DNA of 64,000 bases, from contig JBAZZY010000007.1 of NCBI GenBank assembly GCA_041658565.1, forward strand, positions 1 through 64,000, read 5' to 3'. The position numbers and the translations under genes were made by a program. Source of the DNA: Actinomycetota bacterium (GTDB lineage Bacteria > Actinomycetota > AC-67). The notes beneath the pieces were generated by a model that saw only the letters and a program-made list of their open reading frames with translations, made no database searches and was not told the DNA's origin. Below, one piece after another: positions 7,333 to 14,173 of the stretch (position 1 is the first letter of the stretch; each line of letters starts with the position of its first letter).

Positions 7333-8483
7333 GCGAACGCGTTCTCGCCGGTTAGGTGCCGGCCGATGATGAGTTTCTGGATCTGCGAGGTCCCTTCGTA
7401 CAGCGTCGTGACGCGCGCGTCGCGCAGGTAGCGCCCAACCGGATACTCGTCGATGTAGCCGTACCCGCCGTGCACTTGAATCGCGAGGTTCGCACACTTC
7501 ACCGCGGCTTCGCTCGCGTAGAGCTTCGCGATGGATGCCTCGATCGAGTTGCGCACACCCTTGTCCTTCAGCGCCGCCGCGCGCCACACCAGGAACCGCG
7601 CCGCCTCGATCTCGACGTACATGTCCGAGAGCATTTCTTGCACCAACTGGAACCCGGCGATCGTCTTGCCGAACTGCGTGCGCTCTTTGGCGTAGGCGAG
7701 CGAGGCGTCCAGGCAAGCCTGCGCAAGACCGACGCAACTCGCGCCCATGCCCACGCGCCCGTTGTCCAGCGCCGACATCGCAACCTTCATGCCGTCGCCG
7801 ATCTTGCCGAGCATCGCGCTGTCCGGAACACGCACACCGTCGAAGACCAACTCCGCCGTGGAGGACGCACGCAATCCGAGCTTTCCGTGGATCTCGATCG
7901 CGCTGAAGCCCGGCGCGGAGGTCGGCATGAGGAACGCCGCGATCCCCTTCGAGCCGAGTTCCGGATCCGTCTGCGCCATGACCAAGGCGACACCGGCCAC
8001 CGTGCCGAGCGTGATGAACATCTTGGTGCCGTCGATCACCCATTCGTCGCCGTCGCGGCGCGCGCGCGTCTTCAGGCTCGCCGGGTCCGATCCCGATCCC
8101 GCCTCGGTCAGAGCGAAACAACCGAGCATGTCGCCCGAGGCAAGCTTCGGCAGATACTCGCGCTTTTGCTCCTCGGTCCCCCACTTCAGGATCGACAAGC
8201 CCACCAGCGAGCAGTTGACGCTGACGATGCTTCGCACGCTGGAGTCCGCGCGCGCGATCTCCTCGACGATCAATGCGTAGCTGATCGCGTCCACGCCCAT
8301 CCCGCCGTACTCCTCGGGAATCGGCGCGCCGAGGAACCCCAGCGGCTTCATCTTCTCGACGATCGGCCACGGGAACTGCTCGTTGCGGTCGTACTCGGTC
8401 GCGTGCGGCGCGATCTCGCGCTCGGCGAACTCGCGCACCATGCTCCGGATCATCTCTTGCTCAGGTGTCAGGTCAAAGTCCAT
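7329..8483 (-). CDS. acyl-CoA dehydrogenase (short-chain type)
   Basis: 384-residue FAD-dependent dehydrogenase that introduces the alpha-beta double bond in acyl-CoAs. It has the typical length and signatures: the first family signature in CFALTEAGSGSD, and the second in the QVHGGYGY region. The catalytic base glutamate is in TLYEGTSQIQ, the position used by short- and medium-chain enzymes. The ATG at 8483 follows a GGGGAGC ribosome-binding site. It is the first gene of a three-gene operon with the PHP phosphatase and the unknown 287-residue protein. Confidence 0.92.
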   Translation of the reverse strand: MDFDLTPEQEMIRSMVREFAEREIAPHATEYDRNEQFPWPIVEKMKPLGFLGAPIPEEYGGMGVDAISYALIVEEIARADSSVRSIVSVNCSLVGLSILKWGTEEQKREYLPKLASGDMLGCFALTEAGSGSDPASLKTRARRDGDEWVIDGTKMFITLGTVAGVALVMAQTDPELGSKGIAAFLMPTSAPGFSAIEIHGKLGLRASSTAELVFDGVRVPDSAMLGKIGDGMKVAMSALDNGRVGMGASCVGLAQACLDASLAYAKERTQFGKTIAGFQLVQEMLSDMYVEIEAARFLVWRAAALKDKGVRNSIEASIAKLYASEAAVKCANLAIQVHGGYGYIDEYPVGRYLRDARVTTLYEGTSQIQKLIIGRHLTGENAFA

Positions 8484-8533
8484 GGTCGTGCTCCCCTAGC
8501 GTTCAGGAAAACCAGGCTACTCGGACGCGAGGT

Positions 8534-9295
8534 TCACTCGCGAAGCGCGGCCAGGATCGCGTCGTGAACCGCGCCGTTGGAGGAAACGCACGGGCCCGAG
8601 GTCGTGCGGTCCTCGCCGTCGAGGTCACTCCAGCGCCCGCCCGCCTCCTCGACGATGATCTTGGGCGCCGCGACATCCCAGGGCGCCAGCGGAGCGAACT
8701 CCACCATGGCGTCCATCGAGCCTTGCGCGACCAAGACGTGACCCCAGAAATCGCCGAACCCCCTCTGGCGGCGCGCGCGCGCCGTGAGGTCCAGCAGTTG
8801 CTGATCGCGCGCGCGCCCCGCGTACCCCAGGCCCCCGGTGCACAGGTCGGCCTCATCGAACGAGGCCGTCTTGGTGACCCGGATGTGCTCGCCGTCGCGG
8901 AAGGCGCCCTTGCCGCGCACCGCCCACCACCGCGTACCCAGGGCCGGCGCATTGACCACGCCGAGCACCACGCGGCCCTTGTCCTCCAGGGCGACCAGGG
9001 TGGCGAATACCGGGATTCCGCGGCTGAAGTTCTTTGTGCCGTCGATCGGGTCCAGGATCCAGCGCCGGGCCGCGTTCCCGGACTCCCCTTGCTCCTCGCC
9101 CAGGATCCCGTCCGCCGGGAACTCCGCAGCGATCGATCGGCGCAAAGCCGCCTCCACCTCGCGATCGGCCGCCGTCACCGGCGTGCCGTCCGCCTTGGCC
9201 TGCGAAGGCACCCCAATGCGGAAGTGCGACAAAGCCGCGCGCCCGGCGGCGTCCATCCACCGCTGGACGGCCGCCAGTTCCCGCTCGTAGGCCAT
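8534..9295 (-). CDS. inositol-monophosphatase-family phosphatase (HisN-like)
   Basis: 253-residue Mg2+-dependent phosphatase of the IMPase superfamily. The metal-binding motifs are present: GEEQGE, WILDPIDGTKNF, and a C-terminal WDVAAPKIIVEEAGG. In Actinobacteria this group supplies histidinol-phosphate phosphatase (HisN); the close fit to that length and the ILDPIDGTKNF form support it, but inositol-phosphate or nucleotide phosphatase activity is equally possible. No histidine-biosynthesis gene is near. A TAGGAT box lies 9 nt before the ATG, suggesting an almost leaderless message. Confidence 0.82.
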   Translation of the reverse strand: MAYERELAAVQRWMDAAGRAALSHFRIGVPSQAKADGTPVTAADREVEAALRRSIAAEFPADGILGEEQGESGNAARRWILDPIDGTKNFSRGIPVFATLVALEDKGRVVLGVVNAPALGTRWWAVRGKGAFRDGEHIRVTKTASFDEADLCTGGLGYAGRARDQQLLDLTARARRQRGFGDFWGHVLVAQGSMDAMVEFAPLAPWDVAAPKIIVEEAGGRWSDLDGEDRTTSGPCVSSNGAVHDAILAALRE

Positions 9296-9358
9296 CGCCG
9301 CAGGATCCTACCGGGATCGCGCCGCCCGGACCGCCGAACCCCAAGCGAGCGCAGATGG

Positions 9359-9364
9359 TAGCCT
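9359..9364 (+). promoter_or_regulatory. -10 box of a leaderless Nudix promoter
   Basis: TAGCCT stands 6 nt before the GTG of the Nudix gene. No ribosome-binding site is present between them. Confidence 0.4.
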
Positions 9365-9370
9365 CGCCGC

Positions 9371-9805
9371 GTGACCAAACAACCTTCCTGCGCCGTCGGC
9401 GCCATCGTTTTGGAGAAAGGCCGCCTGCTCCTGGTCCGCCGCGACAAGGAGCCCGGCCGCGGCACCTGGACCCTTCCCGGCGGTCACGTCGAGTGGGGCG
9501 AGAGCCTGCGCGAAGCCGTCGCGCGCGAGGTGCACGAGGAAACCGGCATCGACATCGCCGTCGAAAGCGTCGCCGGAATCGCCGAACGCATCATCCCCAA
9601 CGACGACGGTGCCGTCATCTACCACTTCATCATCGTCAACTACTGGGCCGGCGCCCCCGACCTCCCCGCCGCGCGCGCCGGCAGCGATGCAAGCGACGTT
9701 CGCTGGGTCCCGGTCGATGAACTGGCCACCATGAACCTGTCGGCCGGCCTGTACGAATTCCTGCAAGACCGAGGCGCCCTAGAAGGCCGCCGCCCGCGCG
9801 CGTAG
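9371..9805 (+). CDS. Nudix hydrolase (MutT-like)
   Basis: 144-residue hydrolase of nucleoside diphosphates linked to another moiety. The Nudix box is complete and canonical: G38, five residues, E44, seven residues, then REVHEETGI at 52-60. Preceding WTLPGGH is typical of MutT/ADP-ribose-type members. The start is GTG at 9371 with no Shine-Dalgarno; a TAGCCT box 6 nt upstream indicates a leaderless transcript. It diverges from the HisN-like phosphatase. Substrate cannot be read from sequence. Confidence 0.88.
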   Translation: MTKQPSCAVGAIVLEKGRLLLVRRDKEPGRGTWTLPGGHVEWGESLREAVAREVHEETGIDIAVESVAGIAERIIPNDDGAVIYHFIIVNYWAGAPDLPAARAGSDASDVRWVPVDELATMNLSAGLYEFLQDRGALEGRRPRA

Positions 9806-9966
9806 CGCCACATTCAAACGCCATCCACCCGACCCCGTCGGTTGGCGTTGCTACGCAGGCAACTCCAATGCGCGCGTTGAACCTGGAGACTGCGTGGCGC
9901 GCGCCGAACCTCGAGAAGGACTGGCGCGGCAAACTGTTTCCCCCATGCGCCCGTATCATGGCCCAC

Positions 9967-10803
9967 ATGAAACGCGGTCGGGCCGACACCTCAACTACTT
10001 CGGGAAGTCCGGCGCGTGATGAACGCGATGAGCGCCAGACCATCCAACGCACGGCCTTGCGCGACATGTACGCGGCGCGTGCCATCACTCCCGCCGACGA
10101 CGGCTTCGGGTGTCCATCCCTGAAACGATGCGCCGGCAGCGTTGCGCTGCCGTTGAACACGGGCAACTGGGCTTTCGTTGGCTGCGACTACGGACTTGCC
10201 CGGGTCGGCGGCATGCCCGCGAAGGTTCTCTTCATCGCGATGGACCGCGGGGGTCGCAGGAAGAAGGCTGAGACCTTTACCGACACGCAGAGGTCGTTCA
10301 GAAGCTCTATCGAGACCCCCAAGAACCCGCACATGGGCGGCGTCTCGCTAATCGTCAGAGAGTTGGTGGACGAGAAGGACCTGAGCGCGATTTCAGGTCA
10401 GTGCGCTTTGACCAACGCGGTTAAGTGCGCCCAACAGACCGGCAGCATGAGTACGGACGCGTCTCGACTGATGGTCCGTGAATGCGTAAGCCATCTTCGA
10501 GCCGAGATCGCGGTTCTGGCCCCGGACATCATCGTCACGCAAGGGTCGCATCCAGCGAGCACCGTACTGGGACTATATGAATCTACTTCACGAGTGCTTG
10601 ACTCATCGGCTTCTGTTAATGGTGTGATGGACTTGTGGACGGTACCGGGAGGTCCGGTGGTTCTTAGAACACCGCACCCGGCTCGCCAGAAGGGGGTTCA
10701 GTGGTCAAGGGGCCTTCTTCCCCAAGACTGGCGCGACGCGATTTCCGCCGTTCGCGGTGCGTTCGTCGCCAAGCAAGGCTCTCTGCGCGACGGCTTAGCC
10801 TAA
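9967..10803 (+). CDS. uracil-DNA-glycosylase-like protein in a toxin-antitoxin island
   Basis: About 278 residues. It matches the uracil-DNA glycosylase superfamily in layout: a KVLFIAMDRG strand near the N-terminal third, ALTNAVKC (family 4/5-like N..KC), EIAVLAPDIIVTQG (strand with substrate-pocket loop) and TPHPARQKG (the HP motif near the C-terminus). Several cysteines (CPSLKRC, C in LTNAVKC) could ligate an Fe-S cluster as in family 4. Starts are possible at 9868, 9958 and 9967; TATCAT at 9954-9959 would make the ATG at 9967 leaderless, so I chose it. Codon choice is less GC-extreme than in the neighbours, which suggests transfer. A weak hairpin GAGAAC-TTC-GTTCTC follows at 10823-10837. 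Confidence 0.65.
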   Translation: MKRGRADTSTTSGSPARDERDERQTIQRTALRDMYAARAITPADDGFGCPSLKRCAGSVALPLNTGNWAFVGCDYGLARVGGMPAKVLFIAMDRGGRRKKAETFTDTQRSFRSSIETPKNPHMGGVSLIVRELVDEKDLSAISGQCALTNAVKCAQQTGSMSTDASRLMVRECVSHLRAEIAVLAPDIIVTQGSHPASTVLGLYESTSRVLDSSASVNGVMDLWTVPGGPVVLRTPHPARQKGVQWSRGLLPQDWRDAISAVRGAFVAKQGSLRDGLA

Positions 10804-10866
10804 TCAGCGCTCCCAGAGGACCGAGAACTTCGTTCTCACTTCCCACGGGGCCCATATACGGCACCC

Positions 10867-10895
10867 TTGCCCTGCGTCACGTGACGCGTTACACT
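10867..10895 (+). promoter_or_regulatory. higBA promoter with 14-bp palindromic operator
   Basis: -35 TTGCCC (10867-10872), 17-bp spacer, -10 TACACT (10890-10895), then 7 nt to the higB GTG. The spacer contains the perfect palindrome GCGTCACGTGACGC (10874-10887), the expected place for HigA autorepression. Confidence 0.7.
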
Positions 10896-10902
10896 CTGCT
10901 CC

Positions 10903-11184
10903 GTGATCAAGTCGTTCGGCGACAAGCGCACCGCAGACCTCTACGTGACAGGGAAGTCCAAGCGTTTCCCACCCGACATCGCGAGACGTGCCGTAAGGAA
11001 GCTGGAATACATCGACCTCGCCGCGCGCCTTGAGGATCTGAAATCCCCGCCGGGCAACAGACTTCACGAGTTGGGGAAGGACCGAAAAGGGCAGCACTCC
11101 ATCGCCGTCAACGATCAGTGGCGTATCTGTTTCCGCTTCGCCGACGGAGACGCCTATGAAGTCGAAGTCTGCGACTACCACTAG
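10903..11184 (+). CDS. higB: HigB-type toxin (RelE superfamily)
   Basis: 93-residue toxin of the HigB/killer-protein family, ribosome-dependent mRNA interferases. Family features are a basic N-terminus (MIKSFGDKRT), the central HELGKDRKGQHSIAVNDQWRI-type segment with the conserved WRI, and a terminal YEVEVCDYH. The gene precedes its antitoxin, the order characteristic of hig loci. The GTG at 10903 lies 7 nt after a TACACT -10 box, so translation is probably leaderless. An XRE-family antitoxin follows 16 bp downstream. Confidence 0.88.
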   Translation: MIKSFGDKRTADLYVTGKSKRFPPDIARRAVRKLEYIDLAARLEDLKSPPGNRLHELGKDRKGQHSIAVNDQWRICFRFADGDAYEVEVCDYH

Positions 11185-11200
11185 AGACGAGGTGAACCAC

Positions 11201-11515
11201 ATGGGCATTCCGAACACGGGCCGGAGGAAGATCCGGCCGACCCACCCCGGGGAGATGCTCCGCGAGGACTTCCTCCCCGACTACGGCCTCACCGTCGCCA
11301 GCCTGGCCGAGGCACTCGGCGTCTCGCGCCAGACCATCAACGAGTTGCTCCGGGAACGTCGCGCCGTCAGCCCCGAGATGGCGCTTCGGCTCTCGCGTCT
11401 CTTCGGCAACTCGGCGGAGTTCTGGCTCAACGCTCAGCGCGCGTTGGACCTCTGGGACGCCGCCCGGGCGATCGAATCGGAAGTCAAGCGCATCAAACCG
11501 CTGCGGGTGGCCTAG
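11201..11515 (+). CDS. higA: HigA-type antitoxin (XRE family)
   Basis: 104-residue protein with a Cro/C1-type helix-turn-helix: the HPGEMLREDFLPDYGLTV lead-in, then LAEALGVSRQTINELLRERR and a LSRLFGNSAEFWLNAQ tail, all typical of HigA. It neutralises HigB and represses the operon. I chose the ATG at 11201, which has GACGAGGTG upstream; an earlier ATG at 11156 lies inside higB and would add 15 residues without family likeness. The probable binding site is the 14-bp palindrome in the promoter. Confidence 0.9.
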   Translation: MGIPNTGRRKIRPTHPGEMLREDFLPDYGLTVASLAEALGVSRQTINELLRERRAVSPEMALRLSRLFGNSAEFWLNAQRALDLWDAARAIESEVKRIKPLRVA

Positions 11516-11800
11516 TGTTCTTCGATACAACTCGCCGTTGTTTCTGCGCGCAGCCCGCGTCGCAGCAAGGCTGTCCCGTGCAGCGCGAGGCGACCTCGAT
11601 CCCTCGGCGCTGCGGCAAACGCAATCCTTGCTTTCGCGGCCACGGTAGAGCCAATCACACTTGAAGCGGCGTCCGTGCGAAACCCGACCCTCTTCTGGGC
11701 TCTTCTCCGTCATGCGGGAAAGAGCCAGACGGCTCATCGGCCGAATTGGAACCGCGCGCTCCGCGATCGGCGCGAATCGGACACCGGCTCTGGATGCTAA
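11516..11800. other. 285-bp spacer without a recognisable gene
   Basis: No reading frame here has family-like sequence on either strand and no tRNA or terminator hairpin was found. It separates two toxin-antitoxin loci and may be a remnant of earlier insertions. The only structured element is the inverted repeat at its right edge, described separately. Confidence 0.5.
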
Positions 11801-11819
11801 ATCCTACTTGGAGTAGGAT
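11801..11819 (+). promoter_or_regulatory. 8-bp inverted repeat operator at the VapBC-type promoter
   Basis: Perfect inverted repeat ATCCTACT-TGG-AGTAGGAT. The right arm contains TAGGAT, a plausible -10 box (11814-11819) lying 7 nt before the GTG of the antitoxin gene. Antitoxin bound here would block RNA polymerase. Confidence 0.6.
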
Positions 11820-11826
11820 AACGCCC

Positions 11827-12081
11827 GTGGCGACCGAGAAGGTGTCCCTGACGCTCGACCGAGAGGTCCTCAAGGAGGCGCGCGCGCGCGTCGGGATCCG
11901 TGGTCTGTCGTCGTACGTGGACGCCGCGTTGCGGCTCACGCTCCAGCAGGACCGCTTGCGCGGACTGCTGTCGGAGCTGGACGCCACGCATGGTCCCGTC
12001 TCGAATCGCACCCGGAGCGAGGTTCGCCGCGAGTGGCCCGTCGAGGCGCGCGCAAGCAAACGCCGGCCCCTTCGCGGCTGA
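11827..12081 (+). CDS. antitoxin of a VapBC-type pair
   Basis: 84-residue protein. ATEKVSLTLDREVLKEARARVGIRGLSSYVDAALR has the beta-strand/two-helix pattern of a ribbon-helix-helix DNA-binding domain, followed by a charged tail that ends in arginines. The GTG at 11827 is preferred over an in-frame ATG at 11746 because it sits just after a palindromic promoter and gives a family-like N-terminus. The toxin gene starts 49 bp before this gene stops. Confidence 0.78.
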   Translation: MATEKVSLTLDREVLKEARARVGIRGLSSYVDAALRLTLQQDRLRGLLSELDATHGPVSNRTRSEVRREWPVEARASKRRPLRG

Positions 12082-12458
12082 TCCTGGACTCGGGCGCGGT
12101 GATCGCGCTCGCACGGGGAGACCAGCGCGCGCGCGGTTTCATCGAGCGCGCGATCGAGACGGGGTGCGAAGTGCTGGTTCCTTCGGTGGCCGTCGCGGAA
12201 ACGGTTCGCGGGCGAGGACCGCGAGATGCTCCGGTGAATCGCATCCTCGCCGCGATCGACTCTGTCCTTGTCGCCGACGAAGCCGCCGCGCGCACCGCCG
12301 GCGACTTGCTGGGTGCTACAGGAACCGATGAGACGATCGATGCTCTGGTTGTCGCGGGCGCGATCCTGGCCGGAGGCGGCAGAATCCTGACAAGCGATCC
12401 GGCCAACATCAAGAAACTGGCGCGCGCCACGCCCGAAATCACCGTTCACCGAGTTTGA
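12033..12458 (+). CDS. PIN-domain ribonuclease toxin (VapC-like)
   Basis: 141-residue PIN domain. Catalytic acids are visible in RLILDSGAVIALARGD (D19), SVAVAETVRG, TDETIDALVVAGAIL and LTSDPANI. The first 15 residues are basic and Pro-rich, as in several actinobacterial VapC proteins. The GTG at 12033 overlaps the antitoxin by 49 bp. It differs in sequence from the PIN toxin at 4.8 kb, so the two loci are not recent duplicates. Confidence 0.85.
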   Translation: MARRGARKQTPAPSRLILDSGAVIALARGDQRARGFIERAIETGCEVLVPSVAVAETVRGRGPRDAPVNRILAAIDSVLVADEAAARTAGDLLGATGTDETIDALVVAGAILAGGGRILTSDPANIKKLARATPEITVHRV

Positions 12459-12498
12459 TCGATCGTCGTCCGACGCGCCGCCGCGTCCTGTGTAGGAG

Positions 12499-12539
12499 AA
12501 CGTCGGGGGTTGTGTATAACCCCCGACGTTTTGTATCAT
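12499..12539 (+). promoter_or_regulatory. 13-bp perfect inverted repeat and promoter of abiE (or terminator of the PIN gene)
   Basis: Arms AACGTCGGGGGTT (12499-12511) and AACCCCCGACGTT (12518-12530) are perfectly complementary around a 6-nt loop and are followed by TTTTG. A promoter TTGTGT (12510-12515), 18 bp, TATCAT (12534-12539) overlaps the right arm, with the abiEi ATG 10 nt later. AbiEi proteins repress their own operon by binding inverted repeats, so an operator is likely; the T-run also allows a terminator role for the preceding gene. Confidence 0.65.
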
Positions 12540-12549
12540 CGGACTCGTC

Positions 12550-13152
12550 ATGGCAGAGCGCCGTGGGAACCAAGTCCTCCAGGTCGTCCGGCGACTGGGA
12601 ATCGTGCGCGCCGCAGATCTGGAGGCGCACGGAATCCCCCGGGGCCAGCTCTACCGGCTCGCACGAAAGGGACTAGTCGAGCGGCAAGCTCGAGGAATCT
12701 ATGTCGCCGCCAAGCACTCCTTCACGGCCGAGCACACGCTCGCCCAAGTTGCCAAGCAAGTCCCGAACGGCGTCTTCTGCCTGCTGACAGCACTGCGCTT
12801 TCACGAACTTACGACGCAGGCGCCGGCCGAGGTGTGGATAGCACTGCCCGAGAAGGCACGCAGGCCAAAACTCGATTACCCGCGCCTGCGAGTTGCGCGC
12901 TTCTCGGGACCGGCCCTCACCGAAGGCATAGAAGCCCACCGGCTGGACGGCGTCGAGATCCGCGTCTACTCGGCCGCCAAGACGGTCGCCGACTGCTTCA
13001 AGTACCGCAACAAGGTTGGCGTTGATGTCGCGGTTGAGGCGCTGCGCGATTTCAGTCGCCACCATCGGGGCGGCGCGACCGACCTGGCCCGATACGCGCG
13101 CATCTGCCGCGTCTCGCGCGTGATGCAACCCTACCTGGACGCTCTCGCATGA
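12550..13152 (+). CDS. abiEi: AbiEi-type antitoxin and transcriptional repressor
   Basis: 200-residue protein. The N-terminal winged helix (VLQVVRRLGIVRAADLEAHGIPRGQLYRLARKGLVERQARGIY, residues about 9-51) matches the AbiEi_4 domain. The C-terminal domain contains the typical YSAAKTVADCFKYRNKVGVDVAVEAL block. The protein antagonises AbiEii and represses the operon. The start lacks a Shine-Dalgarno and lies close behind a promoter. It overlaps abiEii by 4 bp. AbiE systems act as abortive-infection phage defence in some hosts. Confidence 0.87.
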   Translation: MAERRGNQVLQVVRRLGIVRAADLEAHGIPRGQLYRLARKGLVERQARGIYVAAKHSFTAEHTLAQVAKQVPNGVFCLLTALRFHELTTQAPAEVWIALPEKARRPKLDYPRLRVARFSGPALTEGIEAHRLDGVEIRVYSAAKTVADCFKYRNKVGVDVAVEALRDFSRHHRGGATDLARYARICRVSRVMQPYLDALA

Positions 13153-14075
13153 TGGCCGGCAAGAGCAATCTTCCCGCCTCCGTCGCCGCACGATTGCTCA
13201 ATCGAGCGAAGCAAACCGGTGACGTCTACCAGACCCTGCTGACAAGCTTCTGCTTCGAGCGGTTTCTCTACCGCCTCGGCAAGTCCGAGGTCCGTGACCG
13301 CTTCGTGCTCAAAGGCGCCATGCTCCTTCGCCTATGGTCGGATCAGCCCTACCGCGCCACGCGTGATCTTGACCTGTTGCGCAGGGGCGACGGTGCGCCC
13401 GACGCCATACGCAACGACATTCAGGCGATCTGCGCAGTGCCCGTGGAACCGGACGCCATCACCTTCGACACCGGCGCGATCCGGATCGAGGCGATCCGCG
13501 CGGAAGACGAGTACGCGGGGACAAGAGTGACGCTGCCTGCGCGTTGCGGCACCGCGCGGCTGGGCTTGCAGATCGACATTGGACTGGGTGACTCTGTTTG
13601 GCCCGCTGCGGAGCCGTGCGCCTATCCTTCGATACTCGACTTCCCGGCACCGCTCGTACTGGCATATCCGCGCGAGGCGGTCGTGGCGGAGAAGCTCGAA
13701 GCTATGGTCGTTCTCGGAGACCGCAACAGCCGAATCAAGGACTTCTTCGATCTGCACCACCTCGCGAGCCGGTTCGAGTTCGACCGAGCAACGCTGGCGG
13801 AGTCGATCAGGCGAACTTTCGAAAGACGGCACACGCCGATTCCGGCGGATCCGCCAATCGGACTCACGGACGACTACTGGGAAAACCCGTCGCGCCCCGC
13901 CCAGGTGCGCGCGTTCGCGCGCCGCGCAGGACTCACGCTTACGGGCGAACCGGGGGCAGAGTTCGCGAGAACGCTCGGCATCTTCCTCTTGCCGGTGCTA
14001 GAAGACCTGCACGGTGCCACCCGGCGCGACGGGACCTGGCCGCCGGGTGGACCGTGGACGCCAACCCCCTTGTAA
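13149..14075 (+). CDS. abiEii: AbiEii-type nucleotidyltransferase toxin
   Basis: 308-residue DUF1814-family nucleotidyltransferase. The conserved motifs are present: FVLKGAMLLRLW with a downstream YRATRDLDLL (motif I, metal aspartates), a central segment with GLQIDIGLGD, and YPREAVVAEKLEAMV followed by NSRIKDFFDLHHLA (motifs III-IV). Members transfer nucleotides to target RNA such as tRNA and arrest growth. It is co-translated with abiEi through an ATGA overlap. All motifs are intact, so the module is probably functional. Confidence 0.88.
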   Translation: MMAGKSNLPASVAARLLNRAKQTGDVYQTLLTSFCFERFLYRLGKSEVRDRFVLKGAMLLRLWSDQPYRATRDLDLLRRGDGAPDAIRNDIQAICAVPVEPDAITFDTGAIRIEAIRAEDEYAGTRVTLPARCGTARLGLQIDIGLGDSVWPAAEPCAYPSILDFPAPLVLAYPREAVVAEKLEAMVVLGDRNSRIKDFFDLHHLASRFEFDRATLAESIRRTFERRHTPIPADPPIGLTDDYWENPSRPAQVRAFARRAGLTLTGEPGAEFARTLGIFLLPVLEDLHGATRRDGTWPPGGPWTPTPL

Positions 14076-14173
14076 ACGCCGACCGTCCCATATAGGTTGG
14101 TTTGCGGTGATTTCTGGGGCCGGGTGCCCTTTATCGCCTTGACTTGGCAGAGCCGGAGATAAGGAGCCCCTTG

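Noticed and set aside
6490..8370. Long open frame of 626 codons covering the dehydrogenase and PHP genes
   Set aside because: Its first part is an out-of-frame reading of the dehydrogenase with Arg/Gly-rich sequence. Only the final 280 codons from 7332 are the PHP protein.
10823..10837. Hairpin GAGAAC-TTC-GTTCTC as terminator of the UDG-like gene
   Set aside because: The stem is only 6 bp with no T-run. It is mentioned with the gene but not listed as a terminator.
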